NCBI RefSeq assembly: GCF_001513955.1
Contig: NZ_KQ948153.1
Span: 89,232 to 153,231 of the forward strand
Direction: 5' to 3'
Origin: Streptomyces pseudovenezuelae
GTDB taxonomy: Bacteria > Actinomycetota > Actinomycetes > Streptomycetales > Streptomycetaceae
Length of the DNA stretch: 64,000 nucleotides
Shown: one piece after another, positions 1 through 8,894 of the stretch
Layout of the letters: every line of letters begins with the position of its first letter
Numbering within the stretch: position 1 is the stretch's first letter
The notes under the pieces: model-generated
What the model was told of the DNA's origin: nothing
The model's database searches: none
What the model saw: only the letters and a program-made list of their open reading frames with translations
Position numbers and translations under genes: made by a program

Positions 1-142
1 CGTCAGTTTGCCTTGTCCATGGCGGATGCGTCAGCTGTGGAGACTCTGATCACGGGTGGACGCGCGGGATGTCACAAGGCCCTCACCCGCTCTTCGCACA
101 CGTCCGCACACGAACCGTCGCCATCGGCCACCGTTCGCGGAG

Positions 143-157
143 CTGACGGACCGTCAG
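143..157. promoter_or_regulatory. CTGACGG-A-CCGTCAG operator, site 1
   Basis: A perfect 15-bp palindrome (7-bp arms, one central base) ends 21 bases before the ATG of the amidohydrolase gene. Near-identical elements occur at 3121, 3186 and 32442, always in promoter regions, so this is probably the operator of a dimeric repressor such as a TetR-family protein. The regulator type is inferred; the palindrome is seen. The first six bases of the window (CGTCAG) look like the right half of a further copy. Confidence 0.7.
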
Positions 158-178
158 ATCAGCGCTACCGTGAGCGCC

Positions 179-1411
179 ATGGAGACCACGACGGCACTTC
201 CGAAGATCATCTCCGTCGACGACCACACGGTGGAGCCTCCCGACGTCTGGCAGAACCGGCTCCCGAAGAAGTACCTCGACACCGGCCCCCGCACGGTCCG
301 CGCCCCGCTCAAGGAGATCAGCTTCCTCGGCGGCCGCTTCAAGCCCGTGATGGGCGCCCCGGGCGACGACGGGCCCCTCGGTGACTGGTGGCTCTACGAG
401 GGACTCCAGCGTCCCCTCACCCGCCTGGACACCGCGGTCGGCTACAGCAGGGACGAGATCAAGCTGGAGGTCATCACCTACGAGCAGATGCGCCCCGGCT
501 CCTACGACGTCCCGCAGCGCCTCGCCGACATGGACGTCAACCACGTCCAGTCCGCCGTCTGCTTCCCGACCTTCCCGCGCTTCTGCGGCCAGACCTTCAC
601 CGAGGCCAAGGACCACGAACTGGGCCTGCTGTGCGTCCAGGCCTACAACGACTGGATGGTGGAGGAGTGGTGCGGCCCCCAGGCGCAGGGCCGGCTCATC
701 CCGCTCACCCTGATCCCGCTCTGGGACGCCGAGCTGGCCGCCGCGGAGGTCCGCCGCAACGCCGCCCGGGGAGTGCGGGCCGTCGCCTTCTCCGAGATAC
801 CCCCGCACCTGGGCCTGCCCTCCGTCCACTCCGACGACTGGGACCCCTTCCTCGCCGCCTGCGACGAGACCGGCACGATCATCGCCATGCACATCGGCTC
901 CAGCAGCCGGATGCCCTCCACCTCCGCCGACGCCCCGCCCGCCGTCGGCTCCACGATCACCTTCGCCAACTGCTGCTTCTCGATGGTCGACTGGCTGATG
1001 AGCGGCAAGTTCGAGCGCTTCCCGAACCTCAAGGTCATGTACGCGGAAGGCCAGATCGGCTGGATTCCCTACATCCTGGAGCGTGCCGACGTCGTCTGGG
1101 AGGAGAACCGCGGCTGGGGCGGCGTCGCCGACAAGGTCCACCGCCCGCCGTCCGAACTCTTCACCGAGCACGTCTACGGCTGCTTCTTCGACGACGCGTT
1201 CGGCCTCAGGAACCTCGACGCGATCGGCGTGGGGAACGTGCTGTACGAGACCGACTACCCCCACTCCGACTCCACCTGGCCGAAGTCCCGCGAGGTCGGC
1301 GAGGCCCAGATGGGGCACCTGGACGCCGAGGTGGTGGAGCGGATCGTGCGGGGCAACGCCATCGAGCTGCTCGGTCTCACCCCGGACGGCCTCTGGGGCG
1401 GTCCGCGGTGA
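179..1411 (+). CDS. amidohydrolase family protein (PF04909 type)
   Basis: 410-residue metal-dependent hydrolase of the amidohydrolase_2 (TIM barrel) family, cytoplasmic, with no signal peptide. The N-terminus carries a VDDHTVEPPDVW segment typical of these proteins; near the C-terminus YETDYPHSDSTWP supplies the conserved Asp and metal-site region, followed by the family's GNAIELLGL ending. Family members hydrolyse or decarboxylate ring-derived acids; the substrate here is unknown. The ATG at 179 is preferred over a longer reading because it lies just after the operator; a GTG at 170 is an alternative. The stop overlaps the next start (GTGA), so it is the first gene of a translationally coupled amidohydrolase-LLM-SDR operon. 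Confidence 0.85.
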   Translation: METTTALPKIISVDDHTVEPPDVWQNRLPKKYLDTGPRTVRAPLKEISFLGGRFKPVMGAPGDDGPLGDWWLYEGLQRPLTRLDTAVGYSRDEIKLEVITYEQMRPGSYDVPQRLADMDVNHVQSAVCFPTFPRFCGQTFTEAKDHELGLLCVQAYNDWMVEEWCGPQAQGRLIPLTLIPLWDAELAAAEVRRNAARGVRAVAFSEIPPHLGLPSVHSDDWDPFLAACDETGTIIAMHIGSSSRMPSTSADAPPAVGSTITFANCCFSMVDWLMSGKFERFPNLKVMYAEGQIGWIPYILERADVVWEENRGWGGVADKVHRPPSELFTEHVYGCFFDDAFGLRNLDAIGVGNVLYETDYPHSDSTWPKSREVGEAQMGHLDAEVVERIVRGNAIELLGLTPDGLWGGPR

Positions 1412-2325
1412 CCGCGTACGGCATCCAGCTCCCCGTCCAGTCCCAGAGCACGATCTACGCCGAGCCCTGGGAGGCCGGCGCCGGCCCCGAGGACCTCGTC
1501 GCGGTGGCCCGGGCCGCCGACCGTGCCGGGTTCGCGTACATCGCCGCCTGCGACCACGTGGCGATCCCGCGCCGCCTCGCCCCCGCGATGAGCACGGTCT
1601 GGTACGACCCGGTCGCCACCCTCGCCCACCTGGCGGGCGTGACCGAACGGGTGCGGCTGCTGAGTCATGTGGCCGTGGTCGGGCTGCGGCACCCCCTGCT
1701 CACCGCCAAGCAGTACGCCACCCTCGACCATCTCAGCGGCGGGCGGCTGGTCCTCGGCGTCGGCGCGGGCCACGTTCAGGAGGAGTTCGAGGCGCTCGGC
1801 GTCGACTTCGCCGGGCGCGGGGCCGTCCTCGACGAGTCGATCGACGCCCTGCGCAAGGCCCTCGGCCCCGACGAGTTCCCCGAACACCACGGCAAGCTCT
1901 ACGACTTCGCGGACCTCGGCCAGCGTCCCCGGCCCGCCCAGGCGCACGTCCCGCTCTGGGTCGGGGGCTCCTCCCCGGCCGCCGTACGCCGGGCCGCGCT
2001 CAAGGGCGACGGGTGGCTGCCCCAGGGGGACCCCCGGGACCGGCTGCCCGCGCAGATCGACCGGATACGGCATCTGCGGGCGGAGGCGGGCCTCGACGGG
2101 CCGTTCAGCGTCGGGGCCATCGCCGAGCCGCTCTACGTCGGCACGCCCGCGTGGGACGTCGGCCGCCGCACGCTCAGCGGCCCGCCCGACGAACTGGCCG
2201 CGTCCCTGCGCGCCTACCGCGCGATGGGCGTGGACCAGCTCCAGGTGCGGTTCCGCAGCCGCGACCGTGCCGAACTCGTCGACCAGATCTCGGCGTTCGG
2301 CGCCGACATCGCCCCCCACCTCTGA
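1408..2325 (+). CDS. LLM class F420-dependent oxidoreductase (TIGR03619-like)
   Basis: 305-residue luciferase-like TIM-barrel oxidoreductase. The segments ATLDHLSGGRLVLGVGAG and PLWVGGSSPAAVRRAA are hallmarks of the F420-dependent LLM group, which performs hydride transfer with reduced or oxidised F420 rather than FMN. The GTG start overlaps the upstream stop by the GTGA arrangement, giving strong translational coupling. It is followed after 11 bases by an SDR gene. Presumably it oxidises or reduces an intermediate of the pathway served by this operon. F420 supply is plausible because fbiC lies at 21.4 kb. The cofactor assignment rests on family resemblance. Confidence 0.85.
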   Translation: MTAYGIQLPVQSQSTIYAEPWEAGAGPEDLVAVARAADRAGFAYIAACDHVAIPRRLAPAMSTVWYDPVATLAHLAGVTERVRLLSHVAVVGLRHPLLTAKQYATLDHLSGGRLVLGVGAGHVQEEFEALGVDFAGRGAVLDESIDALRKALGPDEFPEHHGKLYDFADLGQRPRPAQAHVPLWVGGSSPAAVRRAALKGDGWLPQGDPRDRLPAQIDRIRHLRAEAGLDGPFSVGAIAEPLYVGTPAWDVGRRTLSGPPDELAASLRAYRAMGVDQLQVRFRSRDRAELVDQISAFGADIAPHL

Positions 2326-2336
2326 GGAGTCAGCGC

Positions 2337-3107
2337 ATGGGCAAGCTGGACGGACGTGTCGTCCTCGTCACCGGCGCGGCGCGCGGGCAGGGGGAGCAGG
2401 AGGCCCGGCTGTTCCGGGCGGAGGGCGCCGAGGTCGTCGTAGCGGATGTGCTCGACGAGCAGGGAAAGGCGCTCGCCGAGGAGATCGGGGCGCTCTACGT
2501 GCACCTGGACGTGAGCCAGGAGGCGGACTGGCAGCGCGCGGTGGAGGCCGCAGTCGAGGAGTACGGGCGCGTCGACGGGCTCGTGAACAACGCCGGCATC
2601 CTGCGCTTCAACAGCCTCCTGGACACACCCCTCACGGAGTTCATGCAGGTGTTGCAGGTCAACCAGGTCGGCTGCTTCCTCGGCATCAGGACCGTGGGTC
2701 CGGTGATGTCCGACGGGGGCACGATCGTGAACACCGCCTCCTACACGGGGGTGACCGGCATGGCCGGCGTGGGCGCCTACGCGGCCTCCAAGCACGCGAT
2801 CCTCGGGCTCACCCGGGTCGCCGCGCTGGAGCTGGCGCCGCGCGGGATCAGGGTCAACGCCATGTGCCCCGGGGCCGTCGACACCGCGATGTCCAACCCG
2901 GCCGTCCTGGACCCCTCGGCGGACGGGGCGGAGGCCTCCCGGGGGCTCGACCGGTTCTACCGCAAGCTCGTACCGCTCGGCCGGATCGGCCGGCCGGAGG
3001 AGGTGGCGGCGCTCGCGCTGTTCCTGACCTCGGCCGACTCCTCGTACATCACCGGCCAGCCGTTCGTGATCGACGGCGGCTGGCTCGCCGGGGTGTCCGT
3101 CATCTGA
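2337..3107 (+). CDS. SDR family oxidoreductase
   Basis: 256-residue classical short-chain dehydrogenase/reductase. It has the nucleotide-binding TGAARGQG at residues 12-19, an Asp-ending second strand (VVVAD) that favours NAD(H), NNAG at 84-87, the catalytic Ser around 135, and Tyr148/Lys152 in YAASK. The GARGQG glycine motif resembles actinobacterial alcohol/steroid-type dehydrogenases. A GAGGA ribosome-binding site lies inside the stop region of the LLM gene. Third gene of the operon; likely a secondary-alcohol or hydroxyacyl dehydrogenase step, substrate unknown. Confidence 0.9.
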   Translation: MGKLDGRVVLVTGAARGQGEQEARLFRAEGAEVVVADVLDEQGKALAEEIGALYVHLDVSQEADWQRAVEAAVEEYGRVDGLVNNAGILRFNSLLDTPLTEFMQVLQVNQVGCFLGIRTVGPVMSDGGTIVNTASYTGVTGMAGVGAYAASKHAILGLTRVAALELAPRGIRVNAMCPGAVDTAMSNPAVLDPSADGAEASRGLDRFYRKLVPLGRIGRPEEVAALALFLTSADSSYITGQPFVIDGGWLAGVSVI

Positions 3108-3120
3108 GGCCGACGGGTAT

Positions 3121-3135
3121 CTGACTGACCATCAG
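3121..3135. promoter_or_regulatory. CTGACTG-A-CCATCAG operator, site 2
   Basis: Imperfect copy (5 of 7 arm pairs) of the 15-bp palindrome. It lies just before a TTGACG (3139-3144) that could be a -35 box, with CACAGT at 3162-3167 as a weak -10 at 17-bp spacing. With site 3 downstream, this promoter would be bracketed by two operators. Confidence 0.5.
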
Positions 3136-3185
3136 CTATTGACGGTGTCTGCGCCCGGTGCCACAGTCGGCGGCAGATCAGGAAT

Positions 3186-3200
3186 CTGACGGAGTGTCAG
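3186..3200. promoter_or_regulatory. CTGACGG-A-GTGTCAG operator, site 3
   Basis: Second copy in the same 118-bp promoter region, 25 bases before the TTG start of the next operon. Outer CTGAC/GTCAG arms are perfect; the inner pairs differ. Position downstream of the putative -10 is appropriate for repression. Confidence 0.6.
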
Positions 3201-3225
3201 AAACAACTGGGGACGGTGAACCTCC

Positions 3226-4344
3226 TTGGAATTCGGGCTCTTTGTACAGGGATACGTGGGCAAGCGTGCCGAGACCGATCCGCTGGCCGAGCACAAGGCG
3301 CTGATGGAGGAGACCGAGTACGTCATCCAGGCGGACCGGTCCGGCTTCAAGTACGCCTGGGCGTCCGAGCACCACTTCCTGGAGGAGTACTCGCACCTCT
3401 CCGCCAACGACGTCTTCCTCGGCTACCTCGCGCACGCCACCGAACGCATCCACCTCGGCTCCGGGATCTTCAACCCGCTCGCCCAGGTCAACCACCCCGT
3501 GAAGGTCGCCGAGAAGGTCGCCATGCTCGACCATCTCACCGAGAACCGCTTCGAGTTCGGCAGCGGGCGTGGGGCCGGGTCGCACGAGATCCTCGGGTTC
3601 ATCCCCGGGGTGACCGACATGAACTACACGAAGGAGATCTGGGAGGAGACCATCGCGGAGTTCCCGAAGATGTGGCTCCAGGACGAGTACGCCGGCTTCC
3701 AGGGCAAGCACTGGCAGCTGCCGCCCCGGAAGATCCTGCCGAAGCCCTACGGGAAGTCGCACCCCGCGATGTGGTACGCCGCCGGATCGCCGCCGTCGTA
3801 CGCCATGGCGGCGAAGAAGGGGCTCGGGGTGCTCGGCTTCAGCGTGCAGAAGGTCTCCGACATGGAGTGGGTGCTGGAGCAGTACAAGACGGCCGTCGTG
3901 AACGCCGAGCCGATCGGGGACTTCGTCAACGACAACGTGATGGTGACGACCACGGCGATCTGCGCGCCGACGCACGCCGAGGCCATCGAGATCGCCGTGC
4001 GCGGGGGGCTGCACTATCTGCCGTCCCTGGTGTTCCGCTACCACGACACCTTCCCGCGGCCCGAGGGATTCCCCGTGTGGCCGGAGACGCTGCCCGAGTA
4101 CACCGCCGAGTTCGTCGAACTCCTCATCGAGGAGGAGCTGCTGATCTGCGGCGACCCGGACGAGGTGGTCCGGCAGTGCAAGCGGTGGGAGCAGGCCGGG
4201 GCGGACCAGCTCAGCTTCGGACTGCCGGTCGGGGTGCCGAAGGAGGAGACCCTCCAGACGATCCGGCTCATCGGGGAGCACGTGATTCCGAAGATCGACA
4301 CGGATCCGGTGCACCGGACCACGCGGTTCCGGGAGGCCGCCTGA
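3226..4344 (+). CDS. LLM class flavin-dependent oxidoreductase (bacterial luciferase-like)
   Basis: 372-residue luciferase-like protein beginning MEFGLFVQGYVG, with the EHHFLEEYSHLS segment and the AEKVAMLDHLTENRFEFGSGRG region characteristic of FMN-type LLM monooxygenases. Its length suits the alkanal monooxygenase-like class rather than the shorter F420 class. The TTG start at 3226 is chosen because the protein reads from its conserved first strand and a GGGGACGG ribosome-binding site lies 9 bases upstream. First gene of the second catabolic operon, directly downstream of two operator copies. Probably hydroxylates or Baeyer-Villiger-oxidises the pathway substrate; this is inference. Confidence 0.85.
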   Translation: MEFGLFVQGYVGKRAETDPLAEHKALMEETEYVIQADRSGFKYAWASEHHFLEEYSHLSANDVFLGYLAHATERIHLGSGIFNPLAQVNHPVKVAEKVAMLDHLTENRFEFGSGRGAGSHEILGFIPGVTDMNYTKEIWEETIAEFPKMWLQDEYAGFQGKHWQLPPRKILPKPYGKSHPAMWYAAGSPPSYAMAAKKGLGVLGFSVQKVSDMEWVLEQYKTAVVNAEPIGDFVNDNVMVTTTAICAPTHAEAIEIAVRGGLHYLPSLVFRYHDTFPRPEGFPVWPETLPEYTAEFVELLIEEELLICGDPDEVVRQCKRWEQAGADQLSFGLPVGVPKEETLQTIRLIGEHVIPKIDTDPVHRTTRFREAA

Positions 4345-4360
4345 GGTCGTAGGCGGCTGC

Positions 4361-4400
4361 GGGTGTGTGGGGGCTGCTCGCGCAGTTCCCCGCGCCCCTC
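4361..4400 (+). repeat. dispersed intergenic repeat, copy A
   Basis: Contains CTCGCGCAGTTCCCCGCGCC preceded by a GGGTGTGTGGGGGCT-like stretch. The same unit occurs at 40901-40950 and, inverted, at 33327-33366, each time in a gap next to a stop codon. Similar elements are common in Streptomyces genomes. A CGCG-N8-CGCG inverted repeat in the core could form a small hairpin. Confidence 0.7.
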
Positions 4401-4437
4401 GGTAGGTCGGATCACCGCAACTCCAAGAGGTGCACCC

Positions 4438-6168
4438 ATGCTTGATCACGTCATCAAAGGCGCGACCGTCGTCGACGGGACCGGTGCGGCCGCCTTCACC
4501 GCCGACGTGGGGATACGGGACGGCCGTATCGCCGCGATCGGTGAGCTCACCGAGGAAGCCCGCACCGCCGAGGACGCCGCCGGGCTCGTCCTGGCCCCCG
4601 GGTTCGTCGACCCCCACACGCACTACGACGCCCAGCTCTTCTGGGACCCGTACGCGACGCCCTCCCTCAACCACGGCGTCACCACGGTCGCCGCCGGGAA
4701 CTGCGGCTTCACGCTGGCGCCCCTGAACCCGGCCCGTCCCGAAGACGCCGACTACACCCGCCGCATGATGTCCAAGGTCGAGGGGATGTCCCTGGTCGCC
4801 CTGGAGGAGGGGGCGCCCTGGAGCTGGAGTTCCTTCGGGGAGTACCTGGACGCCCTGGAGGGACGGATCGCCGTCAACGCCGGGTTCATGGTGGGGCACT
4901 GCGCGCTGCGGCGGTACGTCATGGGACCGGACGCCGTCGGCGGACAGCCGTCCGAGGACCAACTCGCGCAGATGCTGCGGCTGTTCCACGAGGCCATGGA
5001 GGCCGGCGCCTGGGGGTTCTCCACCACCCAGTCGTCCACGCACTCCGACGGCGACGGAAAGCCCGTCGCCTCCCGGCACGCCCTGCCCGCCGAACTCCTC
5101 GCGCTCTCCCGGGCCGTCGGAGAACACGAGGGGACGCAGATCGAGGCCATCGTCGCCGGGTGTCTCGACCAGTTCAGCGACGCCGAGATCGACCTGTTCG
5201 TCGAGATGAGCGCGGCGGCCGGGCGGCCGCTGAACTGGAACGTGCTGACCATCGACTCCTCCGTGCCGGAGCGGGTGCCCAGGCAGCTGTTCGCGAGCGA
5301 GCAGGCCCGCAAGGCGGGCGGCCGGGTCGTCGCCCTGACCATGCCGATCCTCACCCCGATGAACATGTCCCTGGGCACCTTCTGCGCGCTGAACCTGATC
5401 CCCGGCTGGGGGCCGGTGCTCGCGCTGCCCGTCCCCGAGCGGATCGAGCGACTGCGCGATCCGGACGTACAGCGGGAACTGCTCAGGCAGTCCCAGGCCA
5501 AGGAGGCCGGGGTCTTCCGGCGGCTGACCAACTTCGGGCGGTACGTCATCGGGGACACCTACAGCGACGCCAACCGCGGTCTCTCCGGGCGGGTCGTCCA
5601 GGACATCGCGGCCGAGCGCGGGCAGGAGCCGTTCGCCGCACTGGTCGAGATCTGCGCGGCCGACGACCTGCGTACGGTCCTGTGGCCCATGCCCACCGAC
5701 AACGACCCGGCGTCCTGGGCGATGCGCGCCGAGGCCTGGCAGCACGAGGACGTGCTGCTCGGCGGGTCCGACGCGGGCGCGCACCTGGACCGGATGTGCG
5801 GGGCGCCGTACACGACCCGCTTCCTCGGGGACTGTCTGCGCGGGCGGAAGCTGACTTCGCTGGAGCAGGCCGTGAAGATGCTCACCGACGACCCGGCCCG
5901 GCTGTTCGGGCTGCGCGGGCGCGGGCGGATCGAGGAGGGCTTCCATGCGGACCTCGTGCTCTTCGACCCGGAGCGGATCGCCGCGGGCACGGCCACCCTG
6001 GTGCACGACCTGCCGGGTGACAGCCCACGGCTGGACTCCAAGGCCATCGGGATACGGGCCGTGTGGGTCAACGGGGTCGAGGCGATCCGGGACGACGTGG
6101 TGAGCGGAGCCGTGCCGGGCCGGGTGCTGCGCTCGGGGCGGGACACCCGGACGGTGAGCACCAGGTGA
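4438..6168 (+). CDS. N-acyl-D-amino-acid deacylase-like amidohydrolase
   Basis: 576-residue amidohydrolase_3 protein. It has the N-terminal beta-sandwich start (VVDGTGAAAFTADVGIRDGRI), the HxH metal motif at His60/His62 (FVDPHTHYDAQ), and a C-terminal GGSDAGAHLDRMCGAP with the catalytic Asp. This is the D-aminoacylase/dihydroorotase-like architecture. The ATG has an AAGAGG site 8 bases upstream. It sits between the LLM gene and the aldehyde dehydrogenase, whose start overlaps its stop (GTGA). In such operons the enzyme is often a general amide or lactam hydrolase; the true substrate cannot be read from sequence. Confidence 0.85.
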   Translation: MLDHVIKGATVVDGTGAAAFTADVGIRDGRIAAIGELTEEARTAEDAAGLVLAPGFVDPHTHYDAQLFWDPYATPSLNHGVTTVAAGNCGFTLAPLNPARPEDADYTRRMMSKVEGMSLVALEEGAPWSWSSFGEYLDALEGRIAVNAGFMVGHCALRRYVMGPDAVGGQPSEDQLAQMLRLFHEAMEAGAWGFSTTQSSTHSDGDGKPVASRHALPAELLALSRAVGEHEGTQIEAIVAGCLDQFSDAEIDLFVEMSAAAGRPLNWNVLTIDSSVPERVPRQLFASEQARKAGGRVVALTMPILTPMNMSLGTFCALNLIPGWGPVLALPVPERIERLRDPDVQRELLRQSQAKEAGVFRRLTNFGRYVIGDTYSDANRGLSGRVVQDIAAERGQEPFAALVEICAADDLRTVLWPMPTDNDPASWAMRAEAWQHEDVLLGGSDAGAHLDRMCGAPYTTRFLGDCLRGRKLTSLEQAVKMLTDDPARLFGLRGRGRIEEGFHADLVLFDPERIAAGTATLVHDLPGDSPRLDSKAIGIRAVWVNGVEAIRDDVVSGAVPGRVLRSGRDTRTVSTR

Positions 6169-7631
6169 GTGCCGAAGGTGCCCCGCGGGGACAGCGGCTG
6201 TTCGTCGGCGGTGAGTGGGTGGCGCCGGACGGCGGCCACTACGCGGTGGTCGACCCGGCCCGCGAGGAGACCGTCGGATGGGCCCCGGAGGCCTCGCGGG
6301 ATCAGGTGCACGCGGCCTGTGCCGCGGCCCGCGAGGCCTTCGGACCCTGGTCGCGCACCGCGCCGGAGGAGCGGGCCGCCCTGCTGGCCCGCGCCGCCGA
6401 CCTCATCCGCGCCCGCCTGGTGCCGTACGCCGAACTGGCCCAGGCCGAGACCGGCGCCACCACGGGGGTGGCCCGTGGCATGCAGGTCGGCGTGGCCGCC
6501 GCCCGTTTCCGGCGGTACGCGCGGTCCGAGCCCGCCGAGTGGGCGGTCCCGCCGCAGGTCAACGAGGCCGGGCCGATGGGGCGGGCCGCGGTGATGGGCG
6601 CGCTGGCCGTCCGGCAGCCCGTCGGGGTCGTCACCTGCATCACCTCGTACAACAACCCGTGGGCCAACCCCGCCGGGAAGATCGCCCCGGCGCTCGCCAT
6701 GGGCAACACCGTGGTGGTGAAGCCCGCCCCGCAGGACCCCCTCTCCGTCTACCGGATGGCAGAGGCGCTGGAGGCCGCCGGGGTGCCGCGCGGGGTCGTG
6801 AACGTGGTGAGCGGCCGATCCGTGGCGGTCGGCGAGGCCGCCGTGGACTCGCCCGACGTCGACATGGTCAGCTTCACCGGCTCCACGGCTGTCGGACAGC
6901 GCATCGGCGAGGTGTGCGGGCGGTCCATGAAACGGCAGTTGATGGAGCTGGGCGGAAAGGGCGCGGCGGTCGTCTTCGAGGACGCGGATCTCGGATCGGC
7001 CGTGGCCGGCATCGGGACCACCTTCTCCTTCTACAGCGGGCAGATCTGCACGGCACCGACACGGGTGCTGGCGCAGCGCGGCGTCCACGACCGGCTCGTC
7101 GAGCAACTGGCCGCCTACACCGGCCGGTTGAGGGTCGGCGACCCACGGGAGTCCGGGACGGTCGTCGGACCGGTGATCTCGGCCGCGCACCGGGAGCGGG
7201 TGGAGTCGTACGTCGAACTCGGCCGCAAGGAAGGCGCGTGCGTGGTCGCGGGCGGTGAACGGCCCGGCCTGGAGAGGGGTTTCTATGTGGCTCCGACCCT
7301 GCTCGCCGACTGCCGCCACGACATGCGGGTCGTCCGTGAGGAGATCTTCGGGCCGGTCGTGACGGTGACGCCCTTCGACGACGAGGAGGAGGGCATCGCC
7401 CTCGCCAACGACAGCGACTACGGCCTGATCGACTACGTCTGGTCGGCGGACGTCGCCCGCGCCTTCCGCGTGGCACGGCGGCTGCGGGCCGGGGGAGTCG
7501 GGATCAACACGGTCGGCCGCAACATGGAGGCGCCGTTCGGCGGCTTCCGCAGGAGCGGGGTCGGCCGGGACTGCGGGTCGTACGCGCTGCACGCCTACAG
7601 CGAGGTGCAGTCGATCGTCTGGCCGGGGTGA
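6165..7631 (+). CDS. aldehyde dehydrogenase family protein
   Basis: 488-residue NAD(P)-dependent aldehyde dehydrogenase. The general-base Glu261 is in ELGGKG and the nucleophile Cys295 in SGQICTAPTR; the C-terminal EEIFGPVV and PFGGFRRSGVGRD motifs are intact. The GTG start overlaps the deacylase stop by GTGA, as at 1408. Last gene of the second catabolic operon; a 9-bp stem-loop follows at 7705. Likely oxidises an aldehyde released by the LLM/SDR steps to the acid. Confidence 0.92.
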   Translation: MSAEGAPRGQRLFVGGEWVAPDGGHYAVVDPAREETVGWAPEASRDQVHAACAAAREAFGPWSRTAPEERAALLARAADLIRARLVPYAELAQAETGATTGVARGMQVGVAAARFRRYARSEPAEWAVPPQVNEAGPMGRAAVMGALAVRQPVGVVTCITSYNNPWANPAGKIAPALAMGNTVVVKPAPQDPLSVYRMAEALEAAGVPRGVVNVVSGRSVAVGEAAVDSPDVDMVSFTGSTAVGQRIGEVCGRSMKRQLMELGGKGAAVVFEDADLGSAVAGIGTTFSFYSGQICTAPTRVLAQRGVHDRLVEQLAAYTGRLRVGDPRESGTVVGPVISAAHRERVESYVELGRKEGACVVAGGERPGLERGFYVAPTLLADCRHDMRVVREEIFGPVVTVTPFDDEEEGIALANDSDYGLIDYVWSADVARAFRVARRLRAGGVGINTVGRNMEAPFGGFRRSGVGRDCGSYALHAYSEVQSIVWPG

Positions 7632-7704
7632 GCCGGCCTCCGGAGCGCGTGTTCGGCCAACTGGCCGGTAACCCTGGGGTGGGCCCGTAGAGTCCCGGAC
7701 CGGA

Positions 7705-7729
7705 GGGCGGCGCCATCACAGCGCCGCCC
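7705..7729 (+). terminator. stem-loop after the aldehyde dehydrogenase operon
   Basis: Perfect 9-bp inverted repeat, GGGCGGCGC and GCGCCGCCC, with a 7-base loop, no T-run. Located 73 bases after the operon stop and 35 bases before the next gene, so it is probably a terminator. Confidence 0.5.
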
Positions 7730-7764
7730 TGACCGACAGTCAAAATCCTTTGCGGAGAACAGAC

Positions 7765-8301
7765 TTGAAGCTCACCAAGCGACTCGCCCTGACCACCGCG
7801 GCCCTCGCCGCCGCGACCGCCTTCCTGGGCACGACCACCGGTAACGCGGCCCCCGCGGAGGCCGCACCGAGGCCCGTGAAGGCCCCCGCCGCACTCAAGG
7901 TGCCCGACGGCAACAAGCTGACCGGCGTGTACCCGGCCCGGGGCGTCCAGACCTACACCTGCACCGACGGCGCCTGGAAGCTCCTGGAGCCCGCCGCCAC
8001 CCTCTTCGACAAGCGGGGCCGCAGCGTCGCCCTGCACTCCCGCGGCCCCGTCTGGGTCTCCACGGTGGACGGCAGCGCGGTGAACGCCACGGCGATCGCC
8101 AACTCCCCCAAGCCCGGCACCATCCCCGAACTCCTCCTCCAGGCCACCGCCACCCGGGGCGAGGGCGTCTTCGGAGGCGTCTCCTACATACAGCGACTCC
8201 ACACCACCGGCGGGGTCGCCCCCACCACCGCCTGCACCGGCACGGACCAGGTGAGCGTGGCGTACACGGCGACGTACGCCTTCTACAAGCCCGCCAAGTG
8301 A
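7765..8301 (+). CDS. secreted DUF3455-like protein
   Basis: 178-residue exported protein. Residues 1 to about 36 form a Sec signal peptide (MKLTKR, hydrophobic Ala/Leu core, NAAPAEAAP cleavage region). The mature part contains GVQTYTCTDGAWKL and a C-terminal TACTGTDQVSVAYTATYAFYK; the two Cys could form a disulfide. This matches the DUF3455 family, whose function is unknown. TTG at 7765 is chosen because GGAG at 7754-7757 gives 7-base spacing; a TTG at 7750 lies too close. Monocistronic and convergent with the cupin gene. Confidence 0.8.
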   Translation: MKLTKRLALTTAALAAATAFLGTTTGNAAPAEAAPRPVKAPAALKVPDGNKLTGVYPARGVQTYTCTDGAWKLLEPAATLFDKRGRSVALHSRGPVWVSTVDGSAVNATAIANSPKPGTIPELLLQATATRGEGVFGGVSYIQRLHTTGGVAPTTACTGTDQVSVAYTATYAFYKPAK

Positions 8302-8320
8302 CACCCAGGACGCCCTGAGC

Positions 8321-8363
8321 GGTGCGGCGGCGGCCACCGCCGGAGCGGAGCCGCCGCCGTGCC
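8321..8363. terminator. bidirectional stem-loop between convergent genes
   Basis: GGTGCGGCGGCGG pairs with CCGCCGCCGTGCC (two imperfect positions) across a 17-base loop. It fills the gap between the stops of the DUF3455 gene (+) and the cupin gene (-), as expected for a shared terminator. Confidence 0.5.
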
Positions 8364-8366
8364 GCG

Positions 8367-8867
8367 TCACAGGAACTCGCTCCGGTAGGCCGGGGCCGGC
8401 TCGGCGGCGAGGCGGCGGCGCTCCATGACCTCCCCCTGCGACAGGCGCGGCGGCGGTGCGTCCCTGTCCGCGACGACGTCGCCGATGCGCAGGAAGTACT
8501 CGTCCTGGCCGGCGGGGGTGCACATGCACAGCATGCGGGCCGGCGCACCTGAGGCGTTGCGGAAGTGGTGCGGCGCGTTGGCCGGGATGTTGATCGTGGA
8601 TCCGGCCCGTACCGTGTGCTTCCCGCCGCGGAAGGTGAACTCGATCTCGCCCTCGAGGATCGTGAACATCTCCTCGAAGTCGTGCCGGTGCGGCGGCGGG
8701 CCGCCGCCGTCGGGGACCCGCATGTCGATCAGGCAGTACCGGCCGGCGGTCTGCTCGCCCGTGATCAGCATGGCGTACGTGTTGCCGACCAGGGAGACGT
8801 ACGTGGTGCCGGGGTCGTCGGGGTCCGCCACGGTCAGCGAGCGGGAGGGGTCGTCGTCGGGGATCAT
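8367..8867 (-). CDS. cupin domain-containing protein
   Basis: 166-residue single-domain cupin. The metal-binding motif 1 is PHRHDFEEMFTILEGEIEF and motif 2 is NIPANAPHHFRNAS, giving His/His/Glu/His ligands. Such proteins are metal-dependent isomerases, dioxygenases or sensors. It starts 27 bases after the quinone oxidoreductase gene with an AAGGAG site, so the two form an operon. The exact reaction is unknown. Confidence 0.85.
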   Translation of the reverse strand: MIPDDDPSRSLTVADPDDPGTTYVSLVGNTYAMLITGEQTAGRYCLIDMRVPDGGGPPPHRHDFEEMFTILEGEIEFTFRGGKHTVRAGSTINIPANAPHHFRNASGAPARMLCMCTPAGQDEYFLRIGDVVADRDAPPPRLSQGEVMERRRLAAEPAPAYRSEFL

Positions 8868-8894
8868 CGGGGTCGTCTCCTTTCCGACGTCGTG

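Noticed and set aside
3178..6006. Long minus-strand reading opposite the LLM and deacylase genes
   Set aside because: High-GC antisense shadow; Arg/Gly/Pro/His-rich translation with no domain, while the plus strand has clear enzymes.
7730..7742. TGAC-CGACA-GTCA before the DUF3455 gene as another CTGACGG operator
   Set aside because: Only the four-base arms match and the inner bases differ; not counted with the four better sites.
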